Below are positions 5,836 to 6,601 of a stretch of DNA of 6,601 bases, piece after piece. The notes under the pieces were generated by a model. It was not told the DNA's origin, searched no databases, and worked only from the letters and a program-made list of their open reading frames with translations. The stretch covers positions 1 to 6,601 of the forward strand of contig JBKQLZ010000126.1 of NCBI GenBank assembly GCA_052146895.1, read 5' to 3'. Position 1 is the stretch's first letter; the number at the start of each line of letters is the position of its first letter. Origin of the DNA: Palsa-601 sp052146895 (GTDB lineage: Bacteria; Actinomycetota; Acidimicrobiia; Acidimicrobiales; Bog-793). Made by a program: the position numbers and the translations under genes.

Positions 5836-6468
5836 CTACTTCTTGGCCGCCTCGTAGTAAGGGTTCGCCCCGGACTGGTGATCCGTCACGTCGACGACGT
5901 CGGTCACCTCGGGAACGGCGTCCTGGATCGCCACGGTGATTCCCTGGCTGAGCGTCACGGCCGCCAGGCCGCAACCCTGACAACCGCCTTCCATCCGGAC
6001 GTACGCCGTCCCGGACTCGAAGGCGACGAGCTCCGCCCAACCGCCGTGCATGGCGATCTGAGGGTTGACCTGCTGCTCGAGGACCTCGAGGATCCTCTGA
6101 GAGAGCGGGTCGGATAGGTCTGCCGTCGGTATGTCAGAGACCGGGCGGGCCGATGGGGGCGCATTCGGGTTCAACATCACGAGGCCCTGCTGGCCGTCGT
6201 TGTCACCGACGTCGAGAGTGGCGCCGGTCATATTGGCAACGCTGCTCGCAGCGATGATCACCGTGAGGCCGTCGACGTCGAGCACGGCGTCCGAAGGCCC
6301 AGCGTCGGACGCCTGCTGGAACCACATGTCGTAGGTGTACGAGCCGCGCGAGGAGCCGTTGATCTCGAGCCACAGAGCGAGCGCGTCGCTGTTCTCCTCA
6401 CCGTCGCGGATGCCGATCACCATCTCGCGAGCGGGCTCGGTTACTCGGAGGACGGCATCTTCAGGCAT
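5836..6468 (-). CDS. NfuA-like Fe-S cluster carrier (degenerate A-type domain plus NifU domain)
   Basis: Probable carrier that delivers [4Fe-4S] clusters to target enzymes. The 210-residue product has an N-terminal IscA/HesB-like region (about 5-105) without any cysteine, as in NfuA, where this domain binds targets rather than clusters. A linker (about 105-120) leads to a C-terminal NifU domain (about 122-195) with NPQIAMHGGWAELV and the cluster motif C163-x-x-C166 in EGGCQGCG. The tail SGANPYYEAAKK follows. Length is close to E. coli NfuA (191). I did not assign the symbol because orthology cannot be tested here. The ATG at 6468 is preceded by GAGG only 3 nt away, and by TAGCCT 7 nt away, so initiation may be leaderless. 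The gene lies 30 nt after the stop of the partial gene to its right, same strand. Confidence 0.9.
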   Translation of the reverse strand: MPEDAVLRVTEPAREMVIGIRDGEENSDALALWLEINGSSRGSYTYDMWFQQASDAGPSDAVLDVDGLTVIIAASSVANMTGATLDVGDNDGQQGLVMLNPNAPPSARPVSDIPTADLSDPLSQRILEVLEQQVNPQIAMHGGWAELVAFESGTAYVRMEGGCQGCGLAAVTLSQGITVAIQDAVPEVTDVVDVTDHQSGANPYYEAAKK

Positions 6469-6475
6469 CGGCCTC

Positions 6476-6481
6476 AGGCTA
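6476..6481 (-). promoter_or_regulatory. Candidate -10 element of a leaderless nfuA-like transcript
   Basis: TAGCCT on the minus strand (TAnnnT) ends 7 nt before the ATG at 6468. The nearby GAGG is too close (3 nt) to be a normal Shine-Dalgarno. No consensus -35 is seen; the region 17 nt further up is the end of the upstream gene. If used, nfuA would be transcribed separately from the upstream gene. Confidence 0.35.
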
Positions 6482-6498
6482 ATCCCATCGCGGGCCTA

Positions 6499-6601
6499 TC
6501 AGGTCGACGTCACCTTTATCTTCTGGAAGCTGAAATCGAACTGGCCCTTGATGGAACTCGAGTCAGCCGTCTCGGTGCACGAGGTAACAATCGCGTTGAC
6601 C
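6499..6601 (-). CDS. C-terminal fragment of a possible Hcp-like tail-tube protein (partial)
   Basis: An open frame enters from the right edge and ends with TGA at 6501-6499, giving 33 visible residues. They read AIVTSC near the start, then a Ser/Thr/Asp-rich turn, and finish with GQFDFSFQKIKVTST. The alternating pattern FDFSFQKIKV is an amphipathic beta strand. The order 'IVTS - polar loop - F-x-F-x-K-I' is what I know from the C-terminal strands of the Hcp family (type VI secretion or contractile-injection tube proteins). With only 33 residues this is a suggestion; another beta-rich protein is possible. Its N-terminus is outside the window. It precedes nfuA by 30 nt on the same strand, with no strong terminator between. 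Confidence 0.4.
   Translation of the reverse strand, partial: VNAIVTSCTETADSSSIKGQFDFSFQKIKVTST

Noticed and set aside
6474..6488. Mini-ORF (ATG GGA TTA GCC TGA) before the nfuA-like gene
   Set aside because: Only four codons with no ribosome site, and it would be mostly upstream of the predicted transcript start; a chance event is likely.

Overview
The window is a dense, GC-rich stretch of bacterial chromosome that looks actinobacterial. The evidence is gene order and protein signatures. The minus strand reads, in transcription order, aroC, aroK, aroB, aroQ, pepP/pepQ, efp, the classic actinobacterial (and firmicute) shikimate-efp cluster. The EF-P, the AroQ subfamily and the GTG-start, short-overlap style also fit. 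Acidimicrobiia or a relative is my guess, but the sequence alone does not settle it.

Layout: 1-419 (-) is the 5' part of efp, cut by the window edge. 419-1552 (-) is an M24 Xaa-Pro-type peptidase. 1589-2092 (-) is type II 3-dehydroquinate dehydratase (aroQ). 2097-3233 (-) is 3-dehydroquinate synthase (aroB). 3230-3808 (-) is shikimate kinase (aroK). 3801-4997 (-) is chorismate synthase (aroC). A 78-bp divergent intergenic region (4998-5075) separates this operon from a plus-strand dienelactone-hydrolase-family gene (5076-5816). Converging on that gene from the right is an NfuA-like Fe-S carrier (5836-6468, -). Upstream of it lies the last 33 codons of a gene that resembles the C-terminus of an Hcp-type tail-tube protein (6499-6601, -).

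The four aro genes supply four of the seven shikimate-pathway steps (2, 3, 5 and 7), leading to chorismate for aromatic amino acids, folate and quinones. They are tightly packed: aroC/aroK overlap by 8 nt, aroK/aroB by 4 nt, and aroB/aroQ are 4 nt apart. pepP and efp overlap by 1 nt (TGATG). The only break in the chain is 36 nt before pepP, where a candidate internal leaderless promoter sits.

There is no mobile element, RNA gene or CRISPR array. The window is mostly a housekeeping region, and I do not see a new defence or metabolic system. Worth a second look: (i) a Gly/Ala insertion of roughly 39 residues between two metal-ligand histidines of AroB, encoded in part by a 6-bp tandem repeat; (ii) a 12-bp tandem repeat coding a DVAS-repeat N-terminal extension of AroQ; (iii) a TAnnnT element 6-7 nt before the ATG of aroC, pepP and nfuA, suggesting leaderless transcripts; (iv) a perfect inverted repeat in the divergent promoter region; (v) the partial Hcp-like gene.
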